64,000 nucleotides of DNA from Kitasatospora phosalacinea (GTDB lineage Bacteria; Actinomycetota; Actinomycetes; Streptomycetales; Streptomycetaceae). The position numbers were made by a program, and so were the translations under genes. The stretch lies in contig NZ_JNWZ01000059.1 in assembly GCF_000716545.1 (NCBI RefSeq), forward strand, positions 20,260 through 84,259, written 5' to 3'. This document shows, piece after piece, positions 18,398 to 28,914 of this stretch. Below the pieces are notes generated by a model. The model did no database searches. It was not told where the DNA came from and saw nothing but the letters and a program-made list of their open reading frames with translations. Numbering within the stretch: the first letter of the stretch is position 1; the number at the start of each line of letters is the position of its first letter.

Positions 18398-19297
18398 ATG
18401 CTCGATGAGGTGAAGGCGCTGCGGTACGTCGACCCGCTGCGGGCGGGCGGGTCGGTGCCCGGGGTGGTGGAGGCGGACGACCTGGGGACGTACGTGGTGA
18501 AGTTCACCGGGGCCGCGCAGGGGGTGAAGGCGCTGGTGGCCGAGGTGGTGGTGGGTGAGCTGGCGCGGCGGCTGGGGTTGCGGGTGCCGCCGCTGGTGCT
18601 GGTGGACTTCGACCCGGCGGTGGCCGCGGACGAGCCGGACCAGGAGATCCAGGACCTGCTGCGGGCCAGTGCGGGGCGCAACCTCGGGATGGACCTGCTG
18701 CCGGGGGCGCGGGACTTCCGGCCGGGGATGATCGGGGTGTCGCCGGACGAGGCGGGCCGGGTGGTCTGGCTGGACGCGCTGACCGGGAACGTCGACCGCA
18801 GCGTGCACAACCCGAACCTGATGGTGTGGCACGGGCGGCTGTGGCTGATCGACAACGGCGCGGGCCTGGTCTTCCACCACCGCTGGGCGACCGCGCCCGC
18901 CTCGGTGCACAAGCGGTACGACCTGAGCGGCCACGCGCTGGGCGGCTACGCGCCCGACCTGGCCGCCGCCGACGCCGCGCTCGCCCCGCTGGTGACGCCG
19001 GAGCTGCTGCGCGAGGTCACCGCGCTGGTGCCGGACGCCTGGCTGGCCGACGAGCCGGGTTTCGACTCGCCGGCCGCGGTGCGGGAGGCGTACGTGGGGC
19101 ACCTGGCCGCCCGGGTGGCGCACTCGGCGGCCTGGCTGCCGGAGGGCTTCGCCACGCCCGAGCAGATCCGGGCCGCCGAGGAGCGGGCCGCCGCGGCGCG
19201 GCTGGCGGCCCGTCCGGCCTGGTTGAAGCAGGTGCCGAACCGGGCCGGTCTGGCTCCGGTGGAGTCGGACTGGTCCCGGCACGTCGGCGGGGAGTGA
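18398..19297 (+). CDS. HipA family kinase-like protein
   Basis: A 299-residue HipA-like protein. An ATP-binding part includes VVKFTGAAQGVKALVAEVVV. The kinase active-site signature is GNVDRSVHNPNLM with D133 and N138, and the metal-binding aspartate is D152 in LIDNGAG. It lacks the N-terminal subdomain of classical HipA toxins and no HipB-type antitoxin gene is adjacent, so a toxin-antitoxin role is not supported. I recall that in many streptomycetes a short DUF3037 gene directly follows such kinases; here the subtilase stop on the other strand follows after 16 bases. Confidence 0.8.
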   Translation: MLDEVKALRYVDPLRAGGSVPGVVEADDLGTYVVKFTGAAQGVKALVAEVVVGELARRLGLRVPPLVLVDFDPAVAADEPDQEIQDLLRASAGRNLGMDLLPGARDFRPGMIGVSPDEAGRVVWLDALTGNVDRSVHNPNLMVWHGRLWLIDNGAGLVFHHRWATAPASVHKRYDLSGHALGGYAPDLAAADAALAPLVTPELLREVTALVPDAWLADEPGFDSPAAVREAYVGHLAARVAHSAAWLPEGFATPEQIRAAEERAAAARLAARPAWLKQVPNRAGLAPVESDWSRHVGGE

Positions 19298-19313
19298 GGG
19301 TGGTGGTGGCAGG

Positions 19314-20798
<1,485 letters not shown>

Positions 20799-20864
20799 AG
20801 GGGTTGACCCTCCCGAGTCTCGGCGGCGCGATCGTGGGTGATCGATTGCGTCCGAATGGCCGGG

Positions 20865-20894
20865 AGACTATTCACCAGATATGACAAAAATCAA
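20865..20894 (-). promoter_or_regulatory. Probable promoter of the subtilase gene
   Basis: On the minus strand TTGATT (20894-20889) and TAGTCT (20870-20865) are spaced 18 bases apart in an unusually AT-rich stretch about 70 bases before the ATG at 20798. Confidence 0.45.
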
Positions 20895-20923
20895 GAGGCA
20901 GTAAAGCAATCTCCGCAGAACGG

Positions 20924-20963
20924 GCGAGTGCCCGGTCCGCTGTCGGTCGGACCGGGCACTCGC
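20924..20963 (-). terminator. Terminator of the GH48 gene
   Basis: Perfect 15-bp stem GCGAGTGCCCGGTCC / GGACCGGGCACTCGC with a ten-base loop, 17 bases past the minus-strand stop at 20981. Confidence 0.75.
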
Positions 20964-20980
20964 GCTCGGGTGACGGCGGG

Positions 20981-23751
20981 TCAGCCGCCGAACAGCTCGC
21001 CGTAGGTCGCCATCGCCGTGGCGATGTCGGCCTGCGCCCAGAACCGGTGGTACGTGAAGGTCGGCGCGGCGCCGCCGTTCAGGTACGACTGGACCTTGGC
21101 GAACGACGGGTCGTTCTTGTACCAGGACCGGATCGACAGGAAGGTCGAGGTGCTGTTGATCGGGTCGCCGTTGGGCATCGTGCCGGTCCAGCCGCTCGGC
21201 ACCGAGACCGAGTCGTTGAAGCGGCTGTAGTCGGCGCGGGTCTCCGGGATGGAGATGCCCAGCGCGTCCTGGTTGTTGGTCCACATGCCGTCGAGCAGCT
21301 TCTGCGCCGCGGTCTTGGCCGCCGCGTTGCCCGACTTGGCCGCGTAGTAGGACAGCAGCTTGGCGTAGGAGCCGGCCACGCCGACATCGCTGGTGTAGTC
21401 GACGACGCTCACGTGCAGGCCGCTGTTGGCACCCGGGGAGGACGCGTTCCAGGTGTCCGGCTTGCCGCTCCAGGCCAGCGTGGACGGGATCCGGTAGCTG
21501 CCGTCCGCGTTGAAGGTGGTCTTGGACAGCGCCCAGGTCACCCACTTGTCCAGGATCGCCTTGGCCTTCGGGTCGTTGCTGGAGTAGTAGTACTCCGCCA
21601 TCCGCTCCAGGCCCCAGGCCTGGAAGCCGAACCACTGGTTGGAGGCCGGGTCGTGGTAGACCGGCGCCTCGTCGTAGAACATCCCGTAGAAGGTCGGGGT
21701 GCCGGCCGGCGGCGTCCCGTAGTTGCCCTCCCAGCTGTTGGTGGCACCGCCGGCGATCGCGCCCTCGTTGGACTGCAGCCACTGGGTGAACTCGACCTGA
21801 CGGGCCATCGAGGTGGTCCAGTCGGACTTGCCGGTGGTCGACTTGGGGGCCATCGCCGGGTCGTTGACCAGCGCGTACGCGGCCATCGGGTTCTGGTAGC
21901 CGCCGTGCGCCGCGCTGTCGCCGATCCGCCAGGACCAGCCGGCCGAGGTGTCGGTGGCACCGCCCCAGGCGTAGTACCAGGACAGCAGGTAGTGCTCGGA
22001 GGTCTTGCCGCTGCCGGGGGTGCAGGCGCTGGCGCCGACGCAGTTGCCGATCTGCTTGAAGTACTTGTCGAAGAACGAGTACCGCAGGTAGTCGCCCATC
22101 TTGCCGGCCTTGGCCACCGTGGTGGCGACCTTCGAGCCGTTGCCCTGCGCCTTGGCCCAGGTGTCGGCCCAGTACGCGGCCTGGATGGCGCGCGCGTCGG
22201 CGTCCGGCGCGTCGGTGTACTTCCACTGCTTGGCGTAGGAGTTGTCCTTGACGAACAGGTCCAGGTACCCGTTCTTGCCGCCGTACTTGAAGCTGTCGCA
22301 GGTGGGCTGCGGGATGGTCTCGAACACCGACTCCTGCGCGCCGCGCTGGTAGGTGTTGATGAAGGACGGGCCGGGCGAGGTCGGGCCGGCCTCGCACTTG
22401 CCCGGGCCGTTGCCGTAGCCGTAGACGTTGTCGACGTCCTGCAGCCAGTGCATGCCGTAGATGTCGTCGGTGCCGTACGCGCTCTTCAGCTCGCCGGCGA
22501 TCGGGTCGTTGCCCGCGGTGACCGAGGTGTCCAGCGCCGCCGGGTAGTCGCTCGGCAGCGGGCGCTCGGGCGCGTAGGTGGCGGGCTTGGAGGCGTTGTA
22601 GAACGAGTTGGTGGGCTGGTCGGCGTGGCCCGGGATCATGTACGTCTCCATGAGCGTCCACGCCGCGTTGAACTTCGACCAGTCCTGGGTGACCCGCCCG
22701 TACTGGGCCTCCAGCCAGATCAGGTACGAGTACGCCTCCGAGGTGGTCTCGTGCCCCTGGTCGGGGGCCTCGACCAGCAGGGTCTCCACCGAGTGGTAGG
22801 GGATGCCCTCCGGCGAGAAGTAGCCGTTCGCCGGGTCCTTGATCTTGTTGTACAGCTGCAGGAACCGGTCGTTGTACACGCCCGAGGCGGCGGCCAGTTC
22901 GGTCACCGTCACCGCCGAGGAGGTGTACCCGGTGGCGGCGGAGGTGAAGGTGGCCGAGCCGGTGGAGGAGGCGTCGGCGGTGAGCGTGACGTTCTGCGCC
23001 GTCGACCAGTTGCTCGGGGTGAAGGTCAGCGTCGCGCCGGAGCTGATCGACAGGCCGGTGTTGCCCGAGGTCCGGGTGGTGGTGACGGTGACGTTCGAGC
23101 TCGGCTGGCTGGTGAGCTTCACCGCGAAGCTGCCGGTCTTGCCCTGGTTGACCGACAGGGTCAGCGGGGTGGCGCTGATCGCCGGACCGGTCGCCACCGT
23201 GACGCCCGCCGGGGTCGACTCGCTGCTCGCGCCCAGGCTGTCGTACGCCTTGGCGTAGATCGAGTGGTTGCCGCTCGCCGCGCCCGTCCAGCTGAAGGTG
23301 TACGGGGCGCTGGTGGCGGTGCCGATCAGCGTGGTGTTGTCGTAGAACTCGACCTTGCTGATGCTCGCGCCGTCCGCCGCCGTGGCCGTCGCCGAGAGCG
23401 GGATGGCCGCCCCCGCCTGGTAGTTGGCGCCCGGGGCCGGGCTGGTCAGCGTGGTGGTCGGGGCCGCGTGGGCGCCGGTGCAGCTGGTGCCGTTGACCGC
23501 GAACGAGGTCGGCGCGGTGTTGGTGCCGCTGTACGAGAAGTTGGCGCCCGCGGTGGCCGAGCCGCCCGCCGCGATGGTGCCGGCCCAGGCCGGGGCCGCG
23601 ACGGTGACGTTCTTGCCGGACTGGCTCCAGGTGCCGTTCCAGCCGCTGCCCGTGAGACCGCGGTCGACAGGCCGGCGGCGAGCAGCGTGAGGGCGGCGGT
23701 GAGCGCCGAGACCCGGTTGCGGGACATCCGGCTGCGAGGCGGGGACGACAT
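20981..23751 (-). CDS. GH48 cellulase, CBM2 truncated and frame broken at 5' end
   Basis: Secreted reducing-end cellobiohydrolase. From the C-terminus, the open frame holds the complete GH48 domain (from YNDRFLQLYNKIKDP to ATYGELFGG; EAPDQGHETTSEA lies in the region carrying the general acid). Before it are Ig-like modules and the C-terminal part of a CBM2 (GSGWNGTWSQSGKNVTV to FAVNGTSCTG). A signal peptide with a good GAGGAG site begins at ATG 23751 (MSRNRVSALTAALTLLAAGL) but in another frame; around 23656 it runs directly into the CBM2 with its first half missing. As written the enzyme could not be exported. Either assembly error or real deletion explains this. Confidence 0.85.
23582..23656 (-). 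repeat. 75-bp inverted repeat, copy 1 (in GH48 CBM2)
   Basis: Identical, on the opposite strand, to 24326-24400. It encodes the shared CBM2 segment GSGWNGTWSQSGKNVTVAAP. The GH48 reading frame breaks exactly at its outer edge. Confidence 0.9.
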
Positions 23752-23931
23752 GACGGCTCCTCGGATGGGGGTGGGTGGGGGAGTCCGGGGACGGTGGTGC
23801 GCGGAGCGGATCCGGCAGGGGTCCTGCGAGGTCGTCCGGGAGCCTTGCGCGGAGGTTTGGGGCCTTCCGCGAAGTCCTCCCGGTGGGGTCCGTCGGGGTC
23901 CTGCCGACGTGGATCCGCCGGGGCCGTTCTG

Positions 23932-23945
23932 TGGGAGCGCTCCCA
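23932..23945. promoter_or_regulatory. CebR operator, perfect palindrome
   Basis: TGGGAGCGCTCCCA matches the 14-bp box bound by CebR, the LacI-family cellulose-utilisation repressor released by cello-oligosaccharides in streptomycetes. It lies 181 bases before the GH48 start. Confidence 0.85.
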
Positions 23946-24051
23946 AATATCGGGAGGGGCATGCGCACTGTCAAGGGAGTGCGCACAGGAGTGTGCAGCC
24001 GACGCGTGTTGGCAACTGCCTTGCCCCTGGTTATGGTTCGGGACGGGCCTG

Positions 24052-24065
24052 TGGGAGCGCGCCCA
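24052..24065. promoter_or_regulatory. CebR-like operator, one mismatch
   Basis: TGGGAGCGCGCCCA differs from the CebR box at one position. It lies 27 bases before the GH5 start codon, a position that would block transcription. Confidence 0.7.
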
Positions 24066-24091
24066 TTTCCCCCTCCTCCGAGGAGCCGGAC

Positions 24092-25490
24092 ATGTCCGTC
24101 CGCACCACCACCCTGGCGCTGGTCTCGGCGCTGGCCGCGACCGCTGCGGCCACCCTCGCGCTCACCGGTGCCGGCCCCGCGGCCGCCGCCGGCGTCCAGT
24201 GTTCCGTCGACTACACGACGAACGACTGGGGCACCGGCTTCACCGCGAACGTGAAACTTACCAACGCCGGCACCGCCCCGATCGACAACTGGAGCATCGG
24301 CTACTCCTACACCGGCAACCAGACGCTCACGGGCAGCGGCTGGAACGGCACCTGGAGCCAGTCCGGCAAGAACGTCACCGTCGCGGCCCCGGCCTGGGCC
24401 CTCACCCTCCCCGTCGGCCTCCGCCTCGGCCTCGCCGTCACCCTCGGCCTCCTCCTCCGGGGGCACCGGCAACAACGGCAAGGCCCCGGCGCTGCACGTC
24501 TCCGGCAACAAGCTGGTGGACGCCAACGGTTCGCAGGTGGTCCTGCGCGGCGTGAACCGTTCCGGCATGGAGTTCATGTGCGTCCAGGGCTACGGCTTCA
24601 CCGACGGCCCGGTGGACGCCGCCTCGATCGCCGCGATCAAGAGCTGGAAGGCCAACGCCGTCCGCATCCCGGTCAACGAGGACTGCTGGAACGGCTACGC
24701 CAACGTCAAGCCGGAGTACGCGGGCGAGAACTACCGCACGGCGGTGAAGAACTTCGTCTACGCGCTGCGGGACGCCGGGCTCACCCCGATCATCGACCTG
24801 CACTGGACGCAGGGCCTCTACACCGGCAACTCCTCGGGCTGCTCGGACACCAACTCGACCTGCCAGAAGCCGATGCCCGGCGCCGGTGCCGCGACCTTCT
24901 GGTCCTCCGTCGCCACCACCTTCAAGAACGACCCCTCGGTGGTCTTCGACCTGCTCAACGAGCCCTACGCGGACCGCGCCGTCTCCGGCATCGACCAGGC
25001 CTGGAACTGCTGGCGGGACGGCGGCAGCGCCTGCCCCGGCATCAACTACCAGGTCAGCGGGATGCAGACGCTGGTGAACTCGGTCCGCACGGCCGGCGCG
25101 AACAACGTCATCCTGCTCGGCGGCCTGGCCTACTCCAACGACCTCGGCCAGTGGCTGGCCCACAAGCCCACCGACCCGGCGGGCAACCTGGCCGCCTCCT
25201 GGCACGTGTACAACTTCAACACCTGCTCCAGCCAGTCGTGCTGGAACTCGACCGTGGCGCCGCTGGCCGCCCAGGTCCCGGTGGTGGTCGGCGAGATCGG
25301 TGAGAACGACTGCGCCCACTCCTTCATCGACCAGGTGATGTCCTGGGCCGACGCCGCCAAGGTCTCCTACCTCGGCTGGACCTGGAACACCTGGGACTGC
25401 GGCCAGGGCCCGTCGCTGATCTCCGACTTCGACGGCACCCCCACCGCGTTCGGCCAGGGCCTCAAGAACCACCTGGCCGCCGTCAACTGA
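24092..25490 (+). CDS. GH5 endoglucanase, CBM2 truncated and frame broken
   Basis: Secreted cellulase. ATG 24092 has AGGAG upstream; a signal peptide (to about GPAAAAG) leads into the first half of a CBM2 (VQCSVDYTTNDWGTGFTANV to VAAPAWA). At 24400 the frame shifts by one base and continues into a Pro/Ser linker (SPSPSASASASPSPSASSSG) and a complete GH5 domain with acid/base Glu in DLLNEPY and nucleophile Glu in VVVGEIGEND. The second half of the CBM2 is absent. The catalytic part from 24402 to the stop is intact. Total length is not a multiple of three. Confidence 0.85.
24326..24400 (+). repeat. 75-bp inverted repeat, copy 2 (in GH5 CBM2)
   Basis: Identical to 23582-23656 on the opposite strand. 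The GH5 reading frame breaks exactly at its downstream edge. Confidence 0.9.
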
Positions 25491-25521
25491 CGCCCGCCCG
25501 GGGGCCGGTGAGGCCGCCGCT

Positions 25522-25563
25522 CCGCGCACCGGACCGGACCGGGGGGCGAAACCCGGTGCGCGG
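25522..25563 (+). terminator. Possible terminator after the GH5 gene
   Basis: 11-bp stem CCGCGCACCGG / CCGGTGCGCGG with a 20-base loop, about 30 bases after the stop codon. Confidence 0.45.
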
Positions 25564-25626
25564 CGCGGCCCCGGCGCGTACCGTTCGTGACGCCCGGTCA
25601 GACAGGCGTCCAGGAGAGGTGACCAC

Positions 25627-26052
25627 GTGTCGGAACGGCTTCGGCGCAACCAGTCGGTGATCGACGAGTTCCGTTCGGCCGGCGGGGTGGTGGGCGGCGA
25701 CTTCGCAGGGGTCCCACTGCTCCTGCTCACCACCACCGGGGCCCGCAGCGGGGAGCCGCGCGTGATGCCGGTGACCTACCTGGAGGACGGCGGGCGGCTG
25801 GTGGTCTTCGGGGCCAACGGCGGCCGGCCGAACCATCCGGGCTGGTACCACAACCTGCTCGCCGACCCCGCCGCCCGCGTCGAGGTCGGCACCGAAGCCT
25901 TCGCCGTCACCGCGTCGGTGGCCGAGGGCGCGGAACGCGAGCGGCTCTGGGCGCGGCAGTTGCCGCACACCCCGTACTTCGCGGGGTTCCAGGAGCGGGC
26001 CGGTCGCCGGATCCCGGTCGTCGTGCTGACCCGGGACGCCCCGGCGCGCTGA
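25627..26052 (+). CDS. Nitroreductase/F420-dependent (Ddn-like) family protein
   Basis: A 141-residue protein of the deazaflavin (F420)-dependent nitroreductase family with a split-beta-barrel fold. Typical elements are LLLTTTGARSGEPRVMPVTYLEDGGRLVVFG, HPGWYHNLLADPAARVEVG and the closing RRIPVVVLTR. Relatives reduce quinones, nitro compounds or other electron-poor substrates with reduced F420; the substrate here is unknown. GTG at 25627 follows GGAGAGG. It sits alone between the cellulase locus and a convergent aldo/keto reductase. Confidence 0.85.
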   Translation: MSERLRRNQSVIDEFRSAGGVVGGDFAGVPLLLLTTTGARSGEPRVMPVTYLEDGGRLVVFGANGGRPNHPGWYHNLLADPAARVEVGTEAFAVTASVAEGAERERLWARQLPHTPYFAGFQERAGRRIPVVVLTRDAPAR

Positions 26053-26084
26053 TCCGGGCGCGGTCCGCCCGGGCGCGCCGCCGT

Positions 26085-27077
26085 TCACCAGGCGTACGCC
26101 TCGGGTGCGGGCTTGGCCCCGTTGGGGGCCGGGGGCGGGAAGATCGCGTCCAGCCCCGCGAGCGTGTCGTCGTCGAGCTCGATCTCCAACGAGCGCAGTG
26201 CGCCGTCGAGTTGCTCGATCGTGCGCGGTCCGATGACGGGCCCGGTCACCCCGTCCCGGGCGAGCAGCCAGGCGAGTCCGACGTGCGCGGGATCCTCGCC
26301 GAGGCCGGCGCACAGTTCCTCGTACGCCTCGACGGCTTCGCGCCGTTCGGCGAGGGCGGCGGCCCAGATCCCCGAGCCGCTGCGGACGGCGCGGCCTTCG
26401 CGCTGCTTGCGCAAGACGCCGCTGAGCACTCCGCCGTGCAGCGGCGAGTACGGGATCACGCCCAGTCCGTAGTGCCGCGCGGCGGGGAGCACCTCCAGCT
26501 CGACCCAGCGGGTCATCAGGTTGTAGATCGACTGCTCGCCGACCAGGCCGAGGAAGTGCCGTGACCGGGCGGCCTCCTGGGCCTGCGCGATGTGCCAGCC
26601 GGCGAAGTTGGACGAGCCGAAGTAGAGGACCTTGCCCTGCTGCCGCAGGACGCCGAACGCCTCCCAGATCTCCTCCCAGGGCGTCCGCCGGTCGATGTGG
26701 TGCATCTGGTACAGGTCGATGCGGTCGGTCCGCAGCCGCTTCAGCGAGGCGTCGACCGCGCGCCGGATGTGCAGCGCGGACAGGCCGCCCTCGTTGGGCC
26801 ACTCCCCCGTCGGGAGGTAGGCCTTGGTGGCGAGGACGGTGCGGTCGCGGCGGCCGCCGCCCCGGGCGAACCACCGGCCGATGATCTGCTCGGTGAGCCC
26901 TTCGCCCTGCCGCAGGCCGTAGGAGTCGGCCGTGTCGAAGAAGTTGACGCCGTGCTCGTGCGCGCGGTCCATGATCGCGTGGCTGTCCTCTTCGGAGGTC
27001 CGGGACCCGAAGTTCATGGTGCCGAGGACGAGCCGGGACACCGAGAGGCCGCTGCGTCCGAGGCGGGTGTACTCCAT
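26085..27077 (-). CDS. Aldo/keto reductase (YghZ/Kv-beta-like)
   Basis: A 330-residue TIM-barrel oxidoreductase. The family tetrad is visible: D48 and Y53 in FFDTADSYG, K85 in LATKAY and H126 in YQMHHID. NADPH-binding elements near the C-terminus include GVTGPVIGPRTIEQLDGAL. It probably reduces small carbonyl compounds with NADPH. The gene is divergent from a TetR-type regulator that very likely controls it, with an inverted repeat between them. GGAG lies a few bases before the ATG at 27077. Confidence 0.88.
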   Translation of the reverse strand: MEYTRLGRSGLSVSRLVLGTMNFGSRTSEEDSHAIMDRAHEHGVNFFDTADSYGLRQGEGLTEQIIGRWFARGGGRRDRTVLATKAYLPTGEWPNEGGLSALHIRRAVDASLKRLRTDRIDLYQMHHIDRRTPWEEIWEAFGVLRQQGKVLYFGSSNFAGWHIAQAQEAARSRHFLGLVGEQSIYNLMTRWVELEVLPAARHYGLGVIPYSPLHGGVLSGVLRKQREGRAVRSGSGIWAAALAERREAVEAYEELCAGLGEDPAHVGLAWLLARDGVTGPVIGPRTIEQLDGALRSLEIELDDDTLAGLDAIFPPPAPNGAKPAPEAYAW

Positions 27078-27136
27078 GTGCTCCAACCTTTCGGTGCTGG
27101 CTCGATCCACATCAGTGGGGACGCATGGAAGCTACA

Positions 27137-27160
27137 ACTTGCAACACGGGTGATGCAAAT
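27137..27160. promoter_or_regulatory. Putative TetR operator between AKR and tetR
   Basis: Inverted repeat TTGCA (27139-27143) and TGCAA (27154-27158) with a ten-base spacer, in the 119-base divergent region and locally AT-rich. Confidence 0.45.
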
Positions 27161-27196
27161 AGCCGGTGAACCATGACACCGCCGTATGATTTCGCC

Positions 27197-27868
27197 ATGG
27201 AGACGCAACCGCAGGCACAGCCGCACACGCCGGGGAAGGCGGGCGGGAAGTCGCACCGGAAGCCGCCCGGGAACCCGCAGGGGGGGCCGGCGGCCGGCGC
27301 CCGGCCGCTGCGGGCGGACGCCGAGCGGACGGTGGCGACGATCCTGGAGGCGGCCGAACGCACGCTCGGCCGGGATCCGGCGGCCACCATGGAGCAGATC
27401 GCCGAGGCGGCCGGCGTCGCCCGCACCACCGTGCACCGGCGCTTCGCCACCCGCGAGGCGCTGGTCGACGCCCTGGCCGTGTGGGCGACCCGGCGGTTCG
27501 CCGCGGCGGTGGAGGCCGCCCACCCCGAGACCGCGCCGCCGCTGGTCGCGCTCTACCAGACCACCGCGAACGTCCTTGCCATAAAGGCGGGTTGGGGGTT
27601 CGCGATGAGCCAGGCGAGCTCGTCCAACCCCGAAGTGGCGCACATCCACGCCGATGTGCGGAGCACCTGCGAACGGCTGTTCGCCCGCGCCCGGGACGCG
27701 GGCGTACTGCGCGCCGACGTCGACATCCCGTGGACGCGCGGCGTCTACTACGCCCTGATCCACCAGGCCGCCCAGCGCAAGGACGAGCAGGACCCGGACG
27801 CCCTGGCGACGCTCGTCGTGGACACCCTGCTCCGGGGCGCCGGGACCCCGCACCCCGACCGGCTCTGA
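27197..27868 (+). CDS. TetR family transcriptional regulator
   Basis: A 223-residue regulator. A basic, Pro/Gly-rich leader of about 45 residues precedes the TetR helix-turn-helix: ATILEAAERTLGRDPAATMEQIAEAAGVARTTVHRRFATREALVDAL. The rest is an all-helical ligand-binding domain without recognisable specificity. It is divergent from the aldo/keto reductase gene, the usual target arrangement for this family. ATG 27197 is chosen; an in-frame ATG at 27173 would place the start within the likely promoter. Confidence 0.85.
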   Translation: METQPQAQPHTPGKAGGKSHRKPPGNPQGGPAAGARPLRADAERTVATILEAAERTLGRDPAATMEQIAEAAGVARTTVHRRFATREALVDALAVWATRRFAAAVEAAHPETAPPLVALYQTTANVLAIKAGWGFAMSQASSSNPEVAHIHADVRSTCERLFARARDAGVLRADVDIPWTRGVYYALIHQAAQRKDEQDPDALATLVVDTLLRGAGTPHPDRL

Positions 27869-27926
27869 GGCCGCCCGCCCCGGGGACGGCAGGGCGGCCC
27901 CGGCAGGGCGGCCCCGGCGGGGGTGG

Positions 27927-28685
27927 TCAGCGCGCCCGGCGGATCTCCAGGCCGGAGGCGGCGAGGCGCTCCAGGGTCGGGTGGTCGGGGGCCGCGTCGG
28001 TGATCAGGCCGGTGACGCGCTCCCAGGGCAGGACCCGGAACGGGGAGGCGGCGCCGATCTTCTCGGCGGAGGCGAGGATCCAGGTCTCGGCCGCGCGGGC
28101 GGCCAGGGCGCGCTTCATCGCGGCCTCGTCGGCGTCCCCGGTGGTGAGGCCGGCCTCGGGGTGGACGCCGGTGACGCCGAGCAGGCAGAGGTCGGCGGAG
28201 ACGTTCTGCGCGGCCTCGACGGCGGCGGCGCCGCAGGCGACCGCGGAGTGCTTGAACACCCGGCCGCCGAGCAGGAACAGCTCGACCCGGGGGTGCTCCA
28301 GCAGGGCCGCCACCACCGTCGGGCTGTGGGTGATCACGGTGCAGTCGAGGTCGGGCGGGAGCAGGCCGGCGACGGCGAGCGCGGTGGTGCCGCCGTCCAG
28401 GATCAGCGTGCCGCCGGGACGGATCAGGTCGACGGCCGCGGCGGCGACCTTCCGCTTGCCGCCGGGCGTGACCGACTGCCGCTCGGCGTAACCCGCCACC
28501 GCCGGGGAGGCGGGCAGCGCCCCGCCGTAGACCCGCTGGCACAGCCCTTCGGCCGCGAGGTCGCGCAGGTCGCGGCGGACGCTGTCCTCGGAGATGCCGA
28601 GTTCGGCGGCGACGTCCTTGGCCACCACCTTGCCCTCCCGGGCGAGCAGTCCGAGCAGGTGGTCACGTCGTTCAGCAGCCAGCAT
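27927..28685 (-). CDS. DeoR/GlpR family transcriptional regulator
   Basis: A 252-residue sugar-metabolism-type repressor. N-terminal DeoR helix-turn-helix: ERRDHLLGLLAREGKVVAKDVAAELGISEDSVRRDL. The C-terminal DeoRC effector domain has DGGTTALAVAGLLP, LLGGRVFKHS and GVTGVHPEAGLTTGDADEAAMKRA, the phosphosugar-binding ISOCOT-like fold. It is divergent from a 59-codon gene and a Nudix gene. AGGAG lies nine bases before ATG 28685; ATG 28691 is in frame but only three bases from it. Confidence 0.88.
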   Translation of the reverse strand: MLAAERRDHLLGLLAREGKVVAKDVAAELGISEDSVRRDLRDLAAEGLCQRVYGGALPASPAVAGYAERQSVTPGGKRKVAAAAVDLIRPGGTLILDGGTTALAVAGLLPPDLDCTVITHSPTVVAALLEHPRVELFLLGGRVFKHSAVACGAAAVEAAQNVSADLCLLGVTGVHPEAGLTTGDADEAAMKRALAARAAETWILASAEKIGAASPFRVLPWERVTGLITDAAPDHPTLERLAASGLEIRRAR

Positions 28686-28704
28686 CCGCATTCTCTCCTG
28701 TTCT

Positions 28705-28722
28705 TACATGTTTCTGCATGTA
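28705..28722. promoter_or_regulatory. Putative DeoR operator
   Basis: TACATG-TTTCTG-CATGTA, a perfect six-base inverted repeat. Read on the minus strand it is also a ten-base-period direct repeat ACATG-CAGAA-ACATG. It lies between the DeoR gene and the divergent 59-codon gene. Confidence 0.6.
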
Positions 28723-28734
28723 TCGTAGCGCCCC

Positions 28735-28914
28735 ATGACCTCGAAAGCCGCAGCACACCCCGAGACCGACTCCCCCGTGCTCGTCCTGATCGCCCCGCCG
28801 GCGCTCCGCTCGGCCGGCGCGGGCCAGGACGTCGCCACCGCCCGCCGCCGCGGCCGGCCGGTCTACCACGACGTCGCCGAACTCCCGGGCCGCGCACGGC
28901 GGGAGGAGGCGTGA
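28735..28914 (+). CDS. 59-residue hypothetical protein coupled to Nudix gene
   Basis: A short frame of 60 codons including stop, beginning MTSKAAAHPETDSPVLVLIA and ending in ELPGRARREEA. A small hydrophobic strand (VLVLIAPPAL) is followed by RRRGRPVYHDVAELPG. I do not recognise it. It starts 13 bases from the putative operator and its TGA overlaps the GTG of the Nudix gene, so the two are translationally coupled. Strong third-position GC supports coding. Confidence 0.55.
   Translation: MTSKAAAHPETDSPVLVLIAPPALRSAGAGQDVATARRRGRPVYHDVAELPGRARREEA

Larger units (their letters stand above)
23752..24091. promoter_or_regulatory. Divergent GH48/GH5 control region
   Basis: A 340-base region between the start codons of the two cellulase genes. 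It carries a perfect and a near-perfect CebR-type palindrome about 120 bases apart and no gene. Confidence 0.7.

Noticed and set aside
18398..19297. HipA-like gene as a toxin-antitoxin module
   Set aside because: No HipB-type helix-turn-helix gene is adjacent and the N-terminal toxin subdomain is missing.
21047..25303. 1418-codon plus-strand open frame
   Set aside because: Most of it is the antisense shadow of GH48. Only the segment from 24092 to 24400 (signal peptide and CBM2 half) is real coding sequence.
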